From Wolbachia endosymbiont of Meromenopon meropis (lineage in GTDB: Bacteria > Pseudomonadota > Alphaproteobacteria > Rickettsiales > Anaplasmataceae), in NCBI GenBank assembly GCA_029784595.1, contig JAJETZ010000001.1, positions 313,645 through 377,644 of the forward strand: 64,000 nt of DNA. Reading direction: 5' to 3'. Position numbers and translations under genes: made by a program. Of this stretch, positions 62,866 through 64,000 are shown one piece after another. The notes beneath the pieces were generated by a model that was given only the letters and a program-made list of their open reading frames with translations, ran no database searches and was not told the origin of the DNA. How positions within the stretch are numbered: the first letter of the stretch is position 1; each line of letters opens with the position of its first letter.

Positions 62866-63880
62866 TGTCTATTTATTATTCTTCCTCGTCTATTTCTTTG
62901 ATACATGCTCGAGTATTTTAATATTGTATTTTAGTTAAATTTAATTATTAATATAAATTACCAGTTCTAATTTTCTCTATCAAATGCAATTTATATTGCA
63001 ACCTCTTTCTATTTGAATATCTTGAAATATTTAATTTCAAGTGAATTGCACTTTACTAGAATAATAATCTCTTAAATATTAATTCTCTTAATTAAACTCT
63101 AACATTATGATATTGAATCATATATTCTCTAATATTATTAGATTATGGTTTTATCAACTTATCAATAAAAATGTATCTGTTTAGTAAGTAAATTGGACAA
63201 TTTTTTTCTTACCTGAAGCGATATGATTTTGTAAAATTATGTATTTTTTGATATTAGATCTCCTCAGAGATTTGATTATATTTAATGTTATCACTTCGGA
63301 TATATTAAAGAATTTTACGTTTTTGAGAAATTATCATTTTTAATTAAAAAAGCGTGCTTTATACAAGTAGTTATATTACTAAAGCAGGGCTATTAACCTT
63401 TAGAAGTTGAAAGAAAATAAATTTACTAAGAAAATTTCTATCATATATTTCTCCATATTGATGCTTATTATACTATTCACTACTTTGGAATCCGTATTCA
63501 GAATAACATAAAACTTAAACTTTGAAAAATATTTAAAATATTAAATAGAAGTAATATTTCTCAGTTGAGAGGTTACATATTATTAGATACAATATAAATT
63601 GTTAGCGAACTTTATATTTTATCTTAAATAAAAATTGTTTTATTATAATTGAGAAAATCTTTCTCTTTAGATCTAGAGAAGATTTAAACTGTAAAATTTA
63701 AGTTATTACAAGTATCTTTTTACTTGTATACGTTTAAAAAAAAATCTCAGATAAAGATCTAAGTTATTAATCAAAGAACAAAACAATAGTTAAAGATCAA
63801 GTTTATTTATATTAAATATATTATCGAAATTTACAACTAAATCATTATACATATATTAACCTATCTGTGCTTTCTAAAGA
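62866..63880. other. Gap at the right end of the window
   Basis: About 1 kb without an intact gene. Small protein-like pieces on the minus strand just right of the hairpin (about 62889-62930) could be the end of a decayed gene, but are too short to support. Confidence 0.4.
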
Positions 63881-63991
63881 TCAAAAAACACTTCTCTCCA
63901 GTAATTCATCGAAATATTTATTCTTAATAAAGCGAAGAAAATCTATTCCCAGCAAATCGGCGGACAGATGCCTAATTTCAAGCAAATTGTT
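63881..63991 (-). pseudogene. C-terminal coding fragment running towards the window edge
   Basis: The minus strand reads 36 codons of convincing protein (for example HLSADLLGIDFLRFIKNKY, then FDELLERSVF) up to TGA 63881-63883. Upstream in the same frame a TAG stands at 63992-63994, so what lies beyond the window either starts at an internal TTG (63983-63985) or is broken by a stop or frameshift. I do not recognise the family. It is listed as a fragment of an edge gene. Confidence 0.35.
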
Positions 63992-64000
63992 CTAGCGTAA

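Noticed and set aside
1..64000. CRISPR array, insertion sequence, prophage or rRNA
   Set aside because: No spaced direct repeats of 25-40 bp, no transposase, integrase or phage structural genes, and no rRNA signature were seen.

Overview
The window looks like a piece of chromosome from an obligately intracellular alphaproteobacterium of the order Rickettsiales. The base composition is very A+T rich. Its gene set is typical of that order: ALA-synthase-type hemA, a DUF2610 protein, a split Mrp/Mnh antiporter operon, a PolB-like exonuclease beside era, and a long porin. Free-standing purE, together with ribD and murG, points towards the Anaplasmataceae/Midichloriaceae side rather than Rickettsia itself. 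That placement is an inference from gene content; I ran no phylogeny.

Layout. 1-12.9 kb: BON-domain protein, murG, lpd, htpG, a serine/asparagine-rich two-helix membrane protein with a broken 5' end, hemA, and a minus-strand cluster rimM-efp-suhB-like. 15.6-21.4 kb: dgt-ribD (minus), erpA-lolD (plus), a tiny lipoprotein, an alpha/beta hydrolase and a cysteine desulfurase. 23.8-31.0 kb: ppiD-like, hsp20, topA, a MidA-type methyltransferase and a DUF2610 pair. 31.1-35.7 kb: dapD, a zinc-ribbon membrane protein, tRNA-Ala, gltX, purE and a lone antitoxin-like HTH gene. 35.8-40.2 kb: rpoZ, five Mrp/Mnh antiporter genes in overlap, and rpoD. 40.9-53.5 kb: rsmE, a CDF metal transporter next to tRNA-Val, tkt divergent from rpsD, tRNA-Leu, era with an exonuclease, a truncated oxidoreductase and tRNA-Ser. 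54.8-56.8 kb: a porin. 62.2-62.8 kb: tsaB.

Only about 58 percent of the window is intact coding sequence by my sum of gene lengths. Nineteen gaps exceed 300 bases, several exceed 2 kb, and one is 5.4 kb. Read by eye in all frames, several gaps are gene graveyards: protein-like stretches broken by stops and frame changes are visible near 1.1-1.5, 45.8, 58.9-59.8 and 63.9 kb. The gaps also carry many short tandem duplications with units of 9 to 17 bp. A 25-bp one has rewritten the C-terminus of the HTH gene at 35.5 kb.

Functionally the intact genes are core ones: translation (gltX, efp, rpsD, rimM, rsmE, era, tsaB, tRNAs), transcription (rpoD, rpoZ), envelope (murG, lolD, ppiD, porin, BON protein), haem and Fe-S supply (hemA, erpA, desulfurase), cofactor and purine steps (ribD, purE), the lysine/DAP pathway (dapD), and ion homeostasis (Mrp, CDF). 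I saw no CRISPR array, insertion sequence, phage gene or rRNA. The best candidates for unusual biology are the bilobed hydrophobic protein upstream of hemA, the inositol-phosphatase-fold protein that has lost its metal ligands, and ErpA with a long acidic insert.
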